Positions 28,232 through 37,319 of a stretch of DNA of 64,000 nt are shown piece after piece (positions within the stretch are counted from its first letter, which is position 1; every line of letters starts with the position of its first letter). This DNA comes from Elusimicrobiota bacterium (GTDB lineage Bacteria > Elusimicrobiota > Elusimicrobia > UBA1565 > JACRDR01), in contig JACQBA010000007.1 in the NCBI GenBank assembly GCA_016194745.1, forward strand, positions 1-64,000. The letters are read 5' to 3'. Position numbers and translations under genes: made by a program. Under the pieces are notes generated by a model that was given only the letters and a program-made list of their open reading frames with translations, was not told the origin of the DNA and made no database searches.

Positions 28232-29026
28232 CTAGCGGCCTTTGAAGGCGGGCTTGCGCTTCTCGACGAAGGCGCGCATGCCTTCCTTCTGGTCCTCGGT
28301 GTCGAAGAGGGAATAGAAGAGGCGGCGCTCGTGGGCGAGCCCGGAGGCGATATCCTCGTCGAGCGCGAAATGAACGGCCTGCTTGGCCAGCCGCGCGGCC
28401 GCGGGCGCGTTCGCCGCGACCTCCTCGGCTAGTCGCAGGGCCTCCTCGAAGACCAAGGCGCGCGGCGCGAGCCGGTTGACGAGGCCCCAGGCATGCGCCT
28501 GCCGGGCAGTGAAGCGCTTGCCTGTCAGGATGTACTCCATAGCGCGGTACTTGCCCAGGGCCCGCGTCAGGCGCTGGGTGCCGCCGGCGCCGGGCATTAC
28601 GCCGATGCGGATCTCCGGCTGCCCGAATTCCGCGTCGTCCGCCGCGACGAGCATGTCGCAGTTCATGGCGAGCTCGAGCCCGCCGCCCAAAGCCAAGCCT
28701 GAGACCGCGCCGACGATCGGCTTTTGGACGCGGTGGAAGCGGTCCCATTGAGCCAGGGGGTCGGTCGCCGACAACGAGGCGCCGGTCTCCGTCGCCAGTT
28801 CCTTGATGTCGGCGCCGGCCGCGAACACCTTGTCGCTTCCGGTGAGCAGGTGGACACGGACCGAGTCGTCCTTGTCGCCGCGCTCCAAGGCGGAGAGGAC
28901 CTTCGCAATAAGATCATTGGTGAGCGCGTTGAGCGCGTCGGGGCGGTTGAGCCGGAGGACGAGGACCGCTCCGCGCGGTTCGACGATCAGCGTCTGGGCA
29001 GCCTGCGCGGCATCGGTGGATTTCAT
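28232..29026 (-). CDS. enoyl-CoA hydratase/isomerase family protein
   Basis: LNRPDALNALTNDL, FAAGADIKELA, GLALGGGLELAMNCDMLVA. Confidence 0.92.
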   Translation of the reverse strand: MKSTDAAQAAQTLIVEPRGAVLVLRLNRPDALNALTNDLIAKVLSALERGDKDDSVRVHLLTGSDKVFAAGADIKELATETGASLSATDPLAQWDRFHRVQKPIVGAVSGLALGGGLELAMNCDMLVAADDAEFGQPEIRIGVMPGAGGTQRLTRALGKYRAMEYILTGKRFTARQAHAWGLVNRLAPRALVFEEALRLAEEVAANAPAAARLAKQAVHFALDEDIASGLAHERRLFYSLFDTEDQKEGMRAFVEKRKPAFKGR

Positions 29027-29073
29027 GCGTTCCCGTCGAGAGGCACCATGCTATTGAATAACGGCGGAGCCTG

Positions 29074-30318
29074 TCAACGGCCGCCGGCCGCGCGGAGCAG
29101 CAGCGCGTCCAGCTGGGAGAACCAAAGGGCGTCGAGCGACTCGAGCTTGGCGCGGTTCTCGGGTGAGAAATACGCGGCGAAGCTCTCCGCCCGGAACTCC
29201 TGCTCGCTGTGCGAGGCGTAGGGCGTGACGGCTTCCTGCGTCTCCTCGGCGCGGGCGTAGGCGGCGCGGCTGTCGCGCAGCAGCGTCTCGTGCAGCGCCG
29301 GCATGCGAAGGCGAAGAGCCTCCTCGAAGGCGTGTCCCGCCTCGTGGACGGCCATCTTGTTTCCCTTCATCTCCGCTCCGGCCTGGCTCTCCTTCAAGAA
29401 CACCGCGCGCAGGCTTCGCGAGAAAAGCCCCTCGCCTCGGAATCGGCTGCGCTGCGTCTCGTCCCAGCCGCGCACGTCGTAATAGTCCGTGGAGAGCAGC
29501 CTGATTCGACCGCCCCGGGGATCGGGATAATGGTGGTAGTCCGGGTAGATCACGACCGCGCCGCCGAGCGCCGCGAGGGAGGCCTCCGGACCCGCGGCCC
29601 CGGCCGAGAAGTGCTGGGGATTGAGGTGCAAGGTCGCGGCGCAGAATGTCGAGATCTCCCCGGGCGTGCGCGCGCCGCGCAGCGCGGCGACGTCTCCGAG
29701 CGTCTTGGGTCCCGCGGTCAGCGCGAGGATACGGGCGTCCACGTCGCTGCCGGGACGGTCGCCGTAGTCGTAGCTAGGGGCGTCGGCGCGCGCGGCGAAG
29801 AGGCGCTCCCGGGCGATCCGTTCGGCGAGTGCGTCGAGCTTTCCGTACTTTTGGTCCCGGAGTTCGGCGAGCTCGGCGAGGGCGCGCAGAGCGTAGTCCA
29901 TCATCGTGATGGCGCCGGGCCCGTTCGCCATGCGGACCGCCTCGTCCCAGGCGAGGAGGCGCTTGCGCTTGTCCTCCAAGCGCGCCGCGTATTCGTCCTC
30001 GATGACGGCCGACGCCGCCGCGAGACGCCGCGCGGTCTCAAGAGCCGCGGGACCGGTGAACTCCGTCGCGTCGAGGTCCTTGTATTCATTCGAATGGAGG
30101 AGGCCCTCGCCGTCCTTGAGCAGGATGAACCGGATTCCCGCGTCTTTGAGCAAGGCGAGAAGGGAGTCGGGCAGGACCGAGAGGTCGTCGACCACCTTCG
30201 CCGCGGCTTCGGGCGCCGCCGAGGCGGACACCATCGACGCGGCCGGACGAGGCGCCGGCTCGCTCGCGGACCACGCGGCGCCGGCGAGGAGCAGGAAAGC
30301 GGCAAGGGAGCGCGTCAT
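29074..30318 (-). CDS. exported putative zincin metallopeptidase (HEAGH)
   Basis: Signal peptide; KMAVHEAGHAFEEAL ... SEQEFRAESFAAYFSPENRAKLESL. Confidence 0.55.
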   Translation of the reverse strand: MTRSLAAFLLLAGAAWSASEPAPRPAASMVSASAAPEAAAKVVDDLSVLPDSLLALLKDAGIRFILLKDGEGLLHSNEYKDLDATEFTGPAALETARRLAAASAVIEDEYAARLEDKRKRLLAWDEAVRMANGPGAITMMDYALRALAELAELRDQKYGKLDALAERIARERLFAARADAPSYDYGDRPGSDVDARILALTAGPKTLGDVAALRGARTPGEISTFCAATLHLNPQHFSAGAAGPEASLAALGGAVVIYPDYHHYPDPRGGRIRLLSTDYYDVRGWDETQRSRFRGEGLFSRSLRAVFLKESQAGAEMKGNKMAVHEAGHAFEEALRLRMPALHETLLRDSRAAYARAEETQEAVTPYASHSEQEFRAESFAAYFSPENRAKLESLDALWFSQLDALLLRAAGGR

Positions 30319-31182
30319 CTACGGCTCCGCGATGAAGAGCACCGCGTCGTAGTTGTCGAGGAGGACGCGCAGCTCCCAGAGATAATTGTAGCTCGCCGGG
30401 TCGATCCTCGAGGTGTCCGCGATCGCCCAGCTCTCGCCGTCGAGCTCGAGTTCCTTCATGTAGAGCGAGAACAGGTTCTTGAAGTCCCCGGCGAAGACGA
30501 CGGCCGCGCTGCGCGCTCGGGCGCCGCGCTCCGAGCCGAGCAGATGCCGAAAGAAAGGCCTTTCGAAGCCGATGCTCTGCGAGTTCTTGGAGCAGTGGAG
30601 AGCCCCGTAGAGCGCCGCGCGGCGAAGTCCCGGCCGCCCTTGGACGATGTTCGAGGCGATGAGCGCTTCGCGTTCGGCTCGGCCCGCCGGATTGGAGGCG
30701 TGCGACTGCGCACGGGTCGGCTCGACGCCCCGGATCGCGAGGCCCGGATTTCGCGCCCGCGCCGCCCTGAGCGCTTCCGCGATGTCCGCGCTCAAATGCT
30801 CGACCCGGGCCTCGCCGGCGTCGACCCGGCGGACCAGCGCCCGCGCTTCCTCCGGCTCGGCCTCGAGGAGGAGCTCGTCCATCGCGAGCCTCGTGAACAC
30901 CCGACGGGCGTACGCGGAGCGGAACCGATCGTCGTGCCGCTCGCCCAGGCACCAGAAGTCGGTGCCGGAGCTCCAGGCCGAGGCGGCCCAATCCTCCAGG
31001 GGAATCTTATTGGCGGCGATGGCGCGGCGGAACTCTTCCTTGGTCGCGCTCCGGAAGCTCGGTGCGGGCCGCTCCGGGCCGACGGCGGGCGGGGTCAACT
31101 CGCGCGCGGCCTCCAGGACGGTGACGGGGTAGGCGCGCGCCGGCAGCGCGGCCAAGAAGGAGAGGAGCACGGCGGCGGTCAT
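30319..31182 (-). CDS. exported protein, possible ChaN/TIKI-like fold
   Basis: Signal-like N-term; CLGERHDDRFRSAYA, ELLLEAEPEEA, ALYGALHCSKN. Confidence 0.45.
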   Translation of the reverse strand: MTAAVLLSFLAALPARAYPVTVLEAARELTPPAVGPERPAPSFRSATKEEFRRAIAANKIPLEDWAASAWSSGTDFWCLGERHDDRFRSAYARRVFTRLAMDELLLEAEPEEARALVRRVDAGEARVEHLSADIAEALRAARARNPGLAIRGVEPTRAQSHASNPAGRAEREALIASNIVQGRPGLRRAALYGALHCSKNSQSIGFERPFFRHLLGSERGARARSAAVVFAGDFKNLFSLYMKELELDGESWAIADTSRIDPASYNYLWELRVLLDNYDAVLFIAEP

Positions 31183-31745
31183 CGATTCGCTTCGAGGTCC
31201 GGATTGCGCTTGATGACGATGCGGTAGACCGTCTTGTCGCGCGAATGCAGCAGCATGTTCATCGCCGGAAAGCGGAGAACGACGGTCGCCCGGTCGGGCG
31301 TGCGGCGCGCCCCGCAGGAGCCGGCGGCGACGCAGTCGGCGGCGGGAGCGTTCTCCAGGACGCGATAGAGAAGCCTCGCGACGCCGGCCCCCTCGAGGTC
31401 GTCCTCGGCGAAGTGCGTGCCCAGGGAGGAACCGATCCCGACGCGGCCGAAGGGTGCTGGAAGCGACAGCGCTCCGCGGTATCCCCGCTCGGCGAAGATC
31501 GCCTCCGGAATATTCGGATCACCTTCGCTCCAGGCGACGATCAGGCCGGGAGAATAGACCCGCACGCCCGGGGCCGGCGACTGCGGGAGCGGCTCCGGAA
31601 GGATTTTCGACGCGTCCTCGAACGCGGTCTGGAGAGTGATGCCTCCGGCGCCTCGGCCGTAAACGATCGGCTCGTCCGCGAAGCGCGCCGGCGAGGGCTC
31701 CGCGGCGAACGCGACCGCCGCAACCAGGAGGGCAGGCAGAACCAT
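31179..31745 (-). CDS. hypothetical secreted protein
   Basis: MVLPALLVAAVAFAAEPS signal; coupled to the downstream gene. Confidence 0.55.
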   Translation of the reverse strand: MVLPALLVAAVAFAAEPSPARFADEPIVYGRGAGGITLQTAFEDASKILPEPLPQSPAPGVRVYSPGLIVAWSEGDPNIPEAIFAERGYRGALSLPAPFGRVGIGSSLGTHFAEDDLEGAGVARLLYRVLENAPAADCVAAGSCGARRTPDRATVVLRFPAMNMLLHSRDKTVYRIVIKRNPDLEANR

Positions 31746-31818
31746 CTCGGATAGGATGAAGCCCCGCGGGAGCGGCCGCCAGGGCCGAGGGGGGAAGGTC
31801 CGCTTCGGGTCCTACGGA

Positions 31819-33435
31819 CTACGGGAGGCGATCGTACGCCGAGAGGGTGAGGAACGAGGGTATCGTATCGGCGGCGATCATCTCGTCGAAGAGCTCGGAG
31901 GCGACGGCGTAGTTTCCGGAGCCGAAGGCGTCGTCGCCGATGGAAGCGCGGATATTGGAAAGCTCTTCCTTTAGTATCTGCCGCACCAGCGCCATAGTGA
32001 CCTTGCGTCCGTCCGAAAGCGCGGACTGGTGCCGGACCCACTGCCAGACCTGCGCGCGGGAGATCTCCGCCGTCGCGGCGTCCTCCATGAGGTTGTAGAG
32101 CGGGACGCAGCCGGAGCCGGAGAGCCAAGCGGCGAGGTACTGCACGCCTACGTTCAAGTTCGTCCGCAGCCCGCCTTCGGTGATCTCGCCGCGCGGCACC
32201 TCCAGGAGGTCCTTGGCGGCGATGTCCATCGGATCCAGGGCGCGCTCGATCTGGTTCGCGCCCGGCATGCCGCGGTCGAAAATCTCGCGGGCTGTCGCCA
32301 CCAGACCCGGATGCGCCACCCAAGTGCCGTCGTGCCCGTCGCCGACCTCACGCTCCTTGTCGGCGCGGACCTTGGCCATCGCGGCGTCGTTGGCGGCCGG
32401 GTCGTTCTTGATCGGGATCTGGGCGGCCATCCCGCCCATCCCGTGCGCACCTCGGCGGTGGCAGGTGCGGATGAGGAGCCGCGAATAGGAGCGAAGGAAA
32501 TGGGAGGTCATCCCGACTTGAGCGCGGTCGGGCAGGACGAACTCTGGGCGCTTGCTGAACTTCTTGATGAAGCTGAAGATGTAGTCCCAGCGTCCGCAGT
32601 TGAGCCCGGCGGAGTGATCGCGGAGCTCGTAGAGAATCTCGTCCATCTCGAACGCCGCGAGAATGGTCTCGATGAGGAAGGTCGCCTTGACGGTCCCGTT
32701 CGGGATGCCCAACTCCTTCTGCGACGCCGCGAAGACGTCGTTCCACAGGCGTGCCTCGAGGCGCGATTCGATCTTCGGCAGATAGAAGTAGGGGCCCGTG
32801 CCTCGAGAGAGAAGCTCCTTGGCGTTGTGGAAGAAGAACAGTCCGAAGTCGAAGAGCGAGCCCGAGACCGGCTTGCCGTCGACGAGCATGTGCTTCTCGA
32901 GGAGATGCCAGCCGCGCGGCCGGACCATGAGGGTCGCGGTCTGCGGATTCAATGTGTAGCGCTTGCCCTTGGGGCTCGCGAACTGGATCGTGCGGCGCAC
33001 GGCGTCGTAGAGGTTCGCCTGGCCCTGGACCGTCGCGCTCCATACGGGAGAGTGGGAGTCCTCGAAGTCGGCCATGTACACTTTCGCTCCCGAATTGAGC
33101 GCGTTGATGACCATCTTCCGGTCGACCGGGCCGGTGATCTCGACGCGGCGGTCCAACAGATCCTTCGGGATGGGCGCGACTTTCCACGCGGAGGCGCGGA
33201 GCTCCTGCGTGTCGCGCGGGAACTCCGGAAGTTCGCCCGCGTCGAGCCTGGCTTGGCGCTCGTCGCGCGCGGAGAGAAGGGACTGACGAGCGGCGCCGAA
33301 GCGCTTCTGCAGGCCCGCGACGAAGCGCAGGGCTTCCGGAGTGAGGATGCGGGCGTGATCGGCGGAGGCTTCCGTCGAGGCGAGGCGGATGCCGTCGCGC
33401 TCTAAATCCGAAAACGACGGGCTCAACGTGGCCAT
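31819..33435 (-). CDS. aceB: malate synthase A
   Basis: [66 protein letters not shown]. Confidence 0.95.
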   Translation of the reverse strand: MATLSPSFSDLERDGIRLASTEASADHARILTPEALRFVAGLQKRFGAARQSLLSARDERQARLDAGELPEFPRDTQELRASAWKVAPIPKDLLDRRVEITGPVDRKMVINALNSGAKVYMADFEDSHSPVWSATVQGQANLYDAVRRTIQFASPKGKRYTLNPQTATLMVRPRGWHLLEKHMLVDGKPVSGSLFDFGLFFFHNAKELLSRGTGPYFYLPKIESRLEARLWNDVFAASQKELGIPNGTVKATFLIETILAAFEMDEILYELRDHSAGLNCGRWDYIFSFIKKFSKRPEFVLPDRAQVGMTSHFLRSYSRLLIRTCHRRGAHGMGGMAAQIPIKNDPAANDAAMAKVRADKEREVGDGHDGTWVAHPGLVATAREIFDRGMPGANQIERALDPMDIAAKDLLEVPRGEITEGGLRTNLNVGVQYLAAWLSGSGCVPLYNLMEDAATAEISRAQVWQWVRHQSALSDGRKVTMALVRQILKEELSNIRASIGDDAFGSGNYAVASELFDEMIAADTIPSFLTLSAYDRLP

Positions 33436-33455
33436 GACGTCCTCCAGGGGCGGCG

Positions 33456-33854
33456 TTACTGAGGAAGGACCGTTTCGGGGAGCGGCTTTCGACCCGAGAA
33501 GCCGTCCTCGATCCCGTGGTAGTGCTCGATCTTCTTTTCGCCGAGCATCCAGCAAAGGTAGACTTCCTTGCCGTTGAGGCGGTGGGGGAAATCGATGAGC
33601 ACGGGATCGAGTCCCTTCACGACGGCGCCGAAGCCTTGGATCCGCTCGAGGAGCGACTGGATGTTTTGCGCAAGGAACTCCACCTGGGCCCGCTCTAGCG
33701 CGATCTTGTCCGCGGGCGTGTTCGGCGTCCTCTCGAGAACGGTCAGCGCGCCCATCCGGCTCTCGGTCTTTTCCTTGAGCTCGAGCGCCGTCCCGAGGAT
33801 CTTCTCGATCTCGGGGAGCGCTTGCTCGGCTTCTTCTCGCGAAAAGTACTTCAC
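33456..33854 (-). CDS. DUF2203-like protein
   Basis: [20 protein letters not shown] ... [41 protein letters not shown]. Confidence 0.85.
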   Translation of the reverse strand: MKYFSREEAEQALPEIEKILGTALELKEKTESRMGALTVLERTPNTPADKIALERAQVEFLAQNIQSLLERIQGFGAVVKGLDPVLIDFPHRLNGKEVYLCWMLGEKKIEHYHGIEDGFSGRKPLPETVLPQ

Positions 33855-33878
33855 GGGTATCCTTTCATGATTATCATA

Positions 33879-34460
33879 TCAAAATTCCTTCTTCATCTTG
33901 TGGGTCGCGTCGTGCAGCGTCGACTTGACCGTCCCTTCGCTGACATGCAGCGCCGCCGCGATGTCGTGCATCGTGTAGCCCTCTAGCCGCAGGACCGCCA
34001 TCTCGCGCTCGCGGGCGCTCAAGCTTTCCATGGCGCGCTCGAGCTCGAGGTGCCTCTCCAGCGCGTCGACTTCGGAGGGGCCGCGCGCCGCCGCGCGAAG
34101 GCTCTCCGTCCAGACGCGCTCCTCGCCGGGCTCGCCGGTGGCCATGGGCGCCCAGCGGCCGAGACGTCCCCGCCGGCGGCTTTCCCGGGCGGCATTGAGG
34201 GCGATCGAGCAGACCCACGTGCGGAAGCTCGAGCGGCCCTCGAAGGTGCGAAGCGAGTGGAACGCCTTCACGAACGCGATTTGCGTCGCCTCTTCGGCCG
34301 AGTCCCAATCGCGGAGGAGGCGCAGCGCCAGGCCGAAGACGGCCTGCCGATGCCGCAGGACGAGTTCTCCGAACGCGTTGCGGTCGCCGGCGCGGGCCCG
34401 TCCGAGGAGGGCATCCTCCTCGTCGGAAACTCTGATGAGGACCTTCGGACGGTGCCTCAT
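33879..34460 (-). CDS. ECF-type RNA polymerase sigma factor
   Basis: Sigma2 DWDSAEEATQIAFVKAFHSLRTFEGRSSFRTWVCSIALN; sigma4 LSAREREMAVLRLEGYTMHDIAAALHVSEGTVKS. Confidence 0.93.
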   Translation of the reverse strand: MRHRPKVLIRVSDEEDALLGRARAGDRNAFGELVLRHRQAVFGLALRLLRDWDSAEEATQIAFVKAFHSLRTFEGRSSFRTWVCSIALNAARESRRRGRLGRWAPMATGEPGEERVWTESLRAAARGPSEVDALERHLELERAMESLSAREREMAVLRLEGYTMHDIAAALHVSEGTVKSTLHDATHKMKKEF

Positions 34461-34495
34461 ATCGATAGAATAGCCCCGTAGGGAGGGGTCTTCAA
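34461..34495 (-). promoter_or_regulatory. consensus promoter of the ECF sigma gene, leaderless geometry
   Basis: Minus strand TTGAAG-N17-TATTCT-atcgat-ATG. Confidence 0.7.
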
Positions 34496-34645
34496 GCGCA
34501 AGGCTGTCAGCGGCTGACAGAGACTAAACCATGTCCTTCAGCCTATTTTCGGCCGGGACTTACGCCCGCCTCTAAGCGCCCCGTATGGCACTCAATGGAA
34601 TCTGAAAGAAACGCTACGTTGAAACGGGACCGCACGGGAGGTGCC

Positions 34646-35053
34646 GTGGAACAACGTACGTTCAAGATCGTGATGTCGGAGCGCTGCTTTCGGTTTAAGC
34701 CCGACGCGCTGCCCTCGCACGCGCCGCGTCAGCCGGGAGTCTACGAGTTCGTGATGTTCGACGCGAACGTGCAGCCGATCGTGCTTTTCGTCGGCCTGGC
34801 GCTTCCGGGAACGGTCTACGACGCCTTGGCCGCGCACATGATGGGGAACATCCGGCCGAGCGCCGACGACTTGTTCCGTATCAGCAAGGACATCTACTTC
34901 GACTACGTCGCTTCCGCGGACGTCTCCTCGCCGGAGGACCTCAAGGACATCGCGGGGGCTCTCGTCGCCAAGCACAAGCCGCGGCTGAATCCCGCCGAGC
35001 CCAAGTTCTCCTCGGGACAATATGCCGGCGTCCAACTTCAGGAGGTCGAATGA
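34646..35053 (+). CDS. hypothetical protein
   Basis: GTG after GGGAGG; coupled to the next ORF. Confidence 0.6.
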   Translation: MEQRTFKIVMSERCFRFKPDALPSHAPRQPGVYEFVMFDANVQPIVLFVGLALPGTVYDALAAHMMGNIRPSADDLFRISKDIYFDYVASADVSSPEDLKDIAGALVAKHKPRLNPAEPKFSSGQYAGVQLQEVE

Positions 35054-35865
35054 GACGCCTTATTGCGGCCGCGCTCGCCTGCCTCGCCGCGGGGACGGCC
35101 GCCGCCGCGGAGATCCGTCTCAAGCAAGGCGGCTGGATATACACGTCCGACCGGGGCCAGTTCCGGACCTTCAACCTGGCGATCGGCGACACGACCGAAG
35201 CGGACCGGCAATCCGCGGCCGCGATGATGGGGCGAGCCAGCTACGCGGCGATGAACGGGACGATCTACATCAACAAAGACGACACCAAGCTCCCGGTGCA
35301 GGACGGTACGTGGATCGTCGAGAATCACGGACGGCCTCCGGATCGGCGTCTGGATGATCCCCGGGGGAACGTCGAGCGCGAGGCGTATATCCGCTACCTG
35401 CAGCGGCCGGACGTGGGCCAGTTCCTGGAGAACCCGTTCTCGTATCAGAATTTCGGCGAGCCGGGGGATCCGTACTACAAGCGCTTCTCGATCCCTCAGT
35501 CCGAGATCCCGGAGCCGTTTCGCCGCCTCTCGCGCGAGACGCTGCGGCAGGTGGAGTCCGTCCTCCAGTACAACCTCGACGGCACGATCAAGGCGTACCT
35601 GAAGGGCGATCGACGGTTGGACGGGGAGGCGCAGCGCGTGCTGGAGAGCATCAGCGCCGACCTGCTCAGGCAGGCGAGCGGCTCCTCGGCGCAACGGCGT
35701 CCCGGCACGTACGAAGCGTGCGCCCTCGGTAAGGTGGACATGGTGGAGTTCACCTGCACGTATCGGTGCGCCCCGAGCGGGGCCAGTCACGTCACCGAGC
35801 TTGAGACGCCGGACGAGCGGGAGTCCGATCCGCTCCTGTGCTCTCCGATCGTCGTGCCCCTCTAG
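35050..35865 (+). CDS. hypothetical secreted protein
   Basis: MRRLIAAALACLAAGTAAAAEIRLKQGG signal peptide; ATGA overlap. Confidence 0.7.
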   Translation: MRRLIAAALACLAAGTAAAAEIRLKQGGWIYTSDRGQFRTFNLAIGDTTEADRQSAAAMMGRASYAAMNGTIYINKDDTKLPVQDGTWIVENHGRPPDRRLDDPRGNVEREAYIRYLQRPDVGQFLENPFSYQNFGEPGDPYYKRFSIPQSEIPEPFRRLSRETLRQVESVLQYNLDGTIKAYLKGDRRLDGEAQRVLESISADLLRQASGSSAQRRPGTYEACALGKVDMVEFTCTYRCAPSGASHVTELETPDERESDPLLCSPIVVPL

Positions 35866-36737
35866 GGCGCAGAGCGCGATAGGACCCGTTCGCGGAGAAA
35901 TCGGAGCATCGAGTCCGAGAGCTTCTCGGGAGAGTCCAGAGGCACATGGTGGAGCGCCTCGGGAATCAAGAGCGTCGTGACGTCCTTTAGCTGCGAGGCG
36001 ATGCGTTCGGTGTCGTGTTCGAGCATGACGATGCTCTTGCCGCCGCGAACGATCAAGACGGGCATGCTGAGCTTCGGCAGGAACGGCCAGACGGCGCCGT
36101 ACCCGCTCTGGATCGCCCGCCAGTCGAACTTCCACGTGTAGCCGCCGTTGAAGGGCTTCACGCTGGCTTCGGCGAGGCGGCGCATCTCCTTGTCGCCCAG
36201 GATCGTGCCCCGCGGCTCCAACCGAAAGCGCGCGACGGCGCTTTCCTTGTCCCGGTAGAAAGGCCGCGGAAGCCGCTTGGCGCGCTCGAACTTGGACATC
36301 GTCTCGCTGCGGAATTCGGGCAGGAAATCCACCAGAGCCAAGCCCAGCAAACGCTCGGGGTGCGCGGCGGCCCATTCGACCGCGAGACGAGCGCCAAGGG
36401 AATGCCCTGCGAGGACGAAGCGCTTGGCGCCGATCTCGTCCGCCGCCAGGCCGATGTCCTCGAGCCAGCTCTCCAGGCTGTAGGGCTTGTCCTCGACCCA
36501 GGCGCTCTCGCCGTGCGCGCGGAAATCAAGAGCCATGGGTCGATAGGACGGTCGCAGCCGGGGGGAGACGAGATCCCACCAGTGTCCGTTGCCGCCCATG
36601 CCGTGGAGCATGAGAACCGGGACGCCCTCGCCTCCCCAATCGAACAGCCTGAGTCTCGGCGAGGTCCGGGTGAATCGGCTGACGGGAGGGGGTACCGGGG
36701 GGATGGAGGCGATGGACCCGTCGTGCGGCTCGGTCAT
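35862..36737 (-). CDS. alpha/beta hydrolase
   Basis: VLMLHGMGGNGHWW, LAGHSLGARLAVEWAA (GHSLG), EALHHVPLDSP. Confidence 0.93.
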   Translation of the reverse strand: MTEPHDGSIASIPPVPPPVSRFTRTSPRLRLFDWGGEGVPVLMLHGMGGNGHWWDLVSPRLRPSYRPMALDFRAHGESAWVEDKPYSLESWLEDIGLAADEIGAKRFVLAGHSLGARLAVEWAAAHPERLLGLALVDFLPEFRSETMSKFERAKRLPRPFYRDKESAVARFRLEPRGTILGDKEMRRLAEASVKPFNGGYTWKFDWRAIQSGYGAVWPFLPKLSMPVLIVRGGKSIVMLEHDTERIASQLKDVTTLLIPEALHHVPLDSPEKLSDSMLRFLRERVLSRSAP

Positions 36738-36780
36738 ATTTCTCTAACAAATGGATTTTATCATTTAGGACGGGACTTTC

Positions 36781-36815
36781 TTGACCCTATTATAGGAAAG
36801 TAGTAGATACCGACC
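36781..36815 (+). promoter_or_regulatory. consensus promoter, leaderless geometry
   Basis: TTGACC-N17-TAGATA-ccgacc-ATG. Confidence 0.7.
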
Positions 36816-37319
36816 ATGCTTCAGAAGCTCGTCATCGTCGGAGGCGCGCTCGTGACGGCGGCATTCGCCGTCTCGATGGGCATTACGTATCAAGACGAGC
36901 TCCGAGAACGATGGCGTTTCTATCAGCACGGACCGGAGGTTCCGCCCAAGCCGACGTCGATGGGTCAGGAGATTCTCCAAAAACTCGACGCGGACCGGAA
37001 GAAGGAACTCGCCAAGGAGTACGGTCGGATCCAGGTCTCGCTCAATCAAGCGCGCGCCCGCGGCGCGAACGTGGACAAGCTTCAGAGAACGATGGACCTC
37101 GCGATGCAGCTCGGCCAGCAGGGCAAGTATACGAACGCTCAGCAGATGCTCAACGCGGTGGAGATGCAGATTCCGAAGAAAGCCGAAACTTTCCGGGCGG
37201 CCGGGGACGAGGAGGGTTTTGTCTCGACGCATAAGGCCGTCGAGGGAGCGCCCGTGGGAGTCCAGAAGAAGGCGCCGGCAAAGAAAAAGCGCAAGGCGCT
37301 GCGGAGGGGGTCGCCGTGA
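36816..37319 (+). CDS. hypothetical protein, N-terminal TM and Lys-rich C-terminus
   Basis: Consensus promoter immediately upstream; MLQKLVIVGGALVTAAFAVSMGITYQ. Confidence 0.65.
   Translation: MLQKLVIVGGALVTAAFAVSMGITYQDELRERWRFYQHGPEVPPKPTSMGQEILQKLDADRKKELAKEYGRIQVSLNQARARGANVDKLQRTMDLAMQLGQQGKYTNAQQMLNAVEMQIPKKAETFRAAGDEEGFVSTHKAVEGAPVGVQKKAPAKKKRKALRRGSP

Noticed and set aside
29209-31227. 672-aa plus-strand ORF antisense to exported proteins
   Set aside because: Arg/Gly-rich low-information translation; minus-strand frames have signal peptides and tight overlaps
31732-31760. Sixth array upstream of 31745 (CATCCT-N7-ATG on the minus strand)
   Set aside because: The -10-like hexamer fits but no 11-bp-phased ACGC boxes are present upstream
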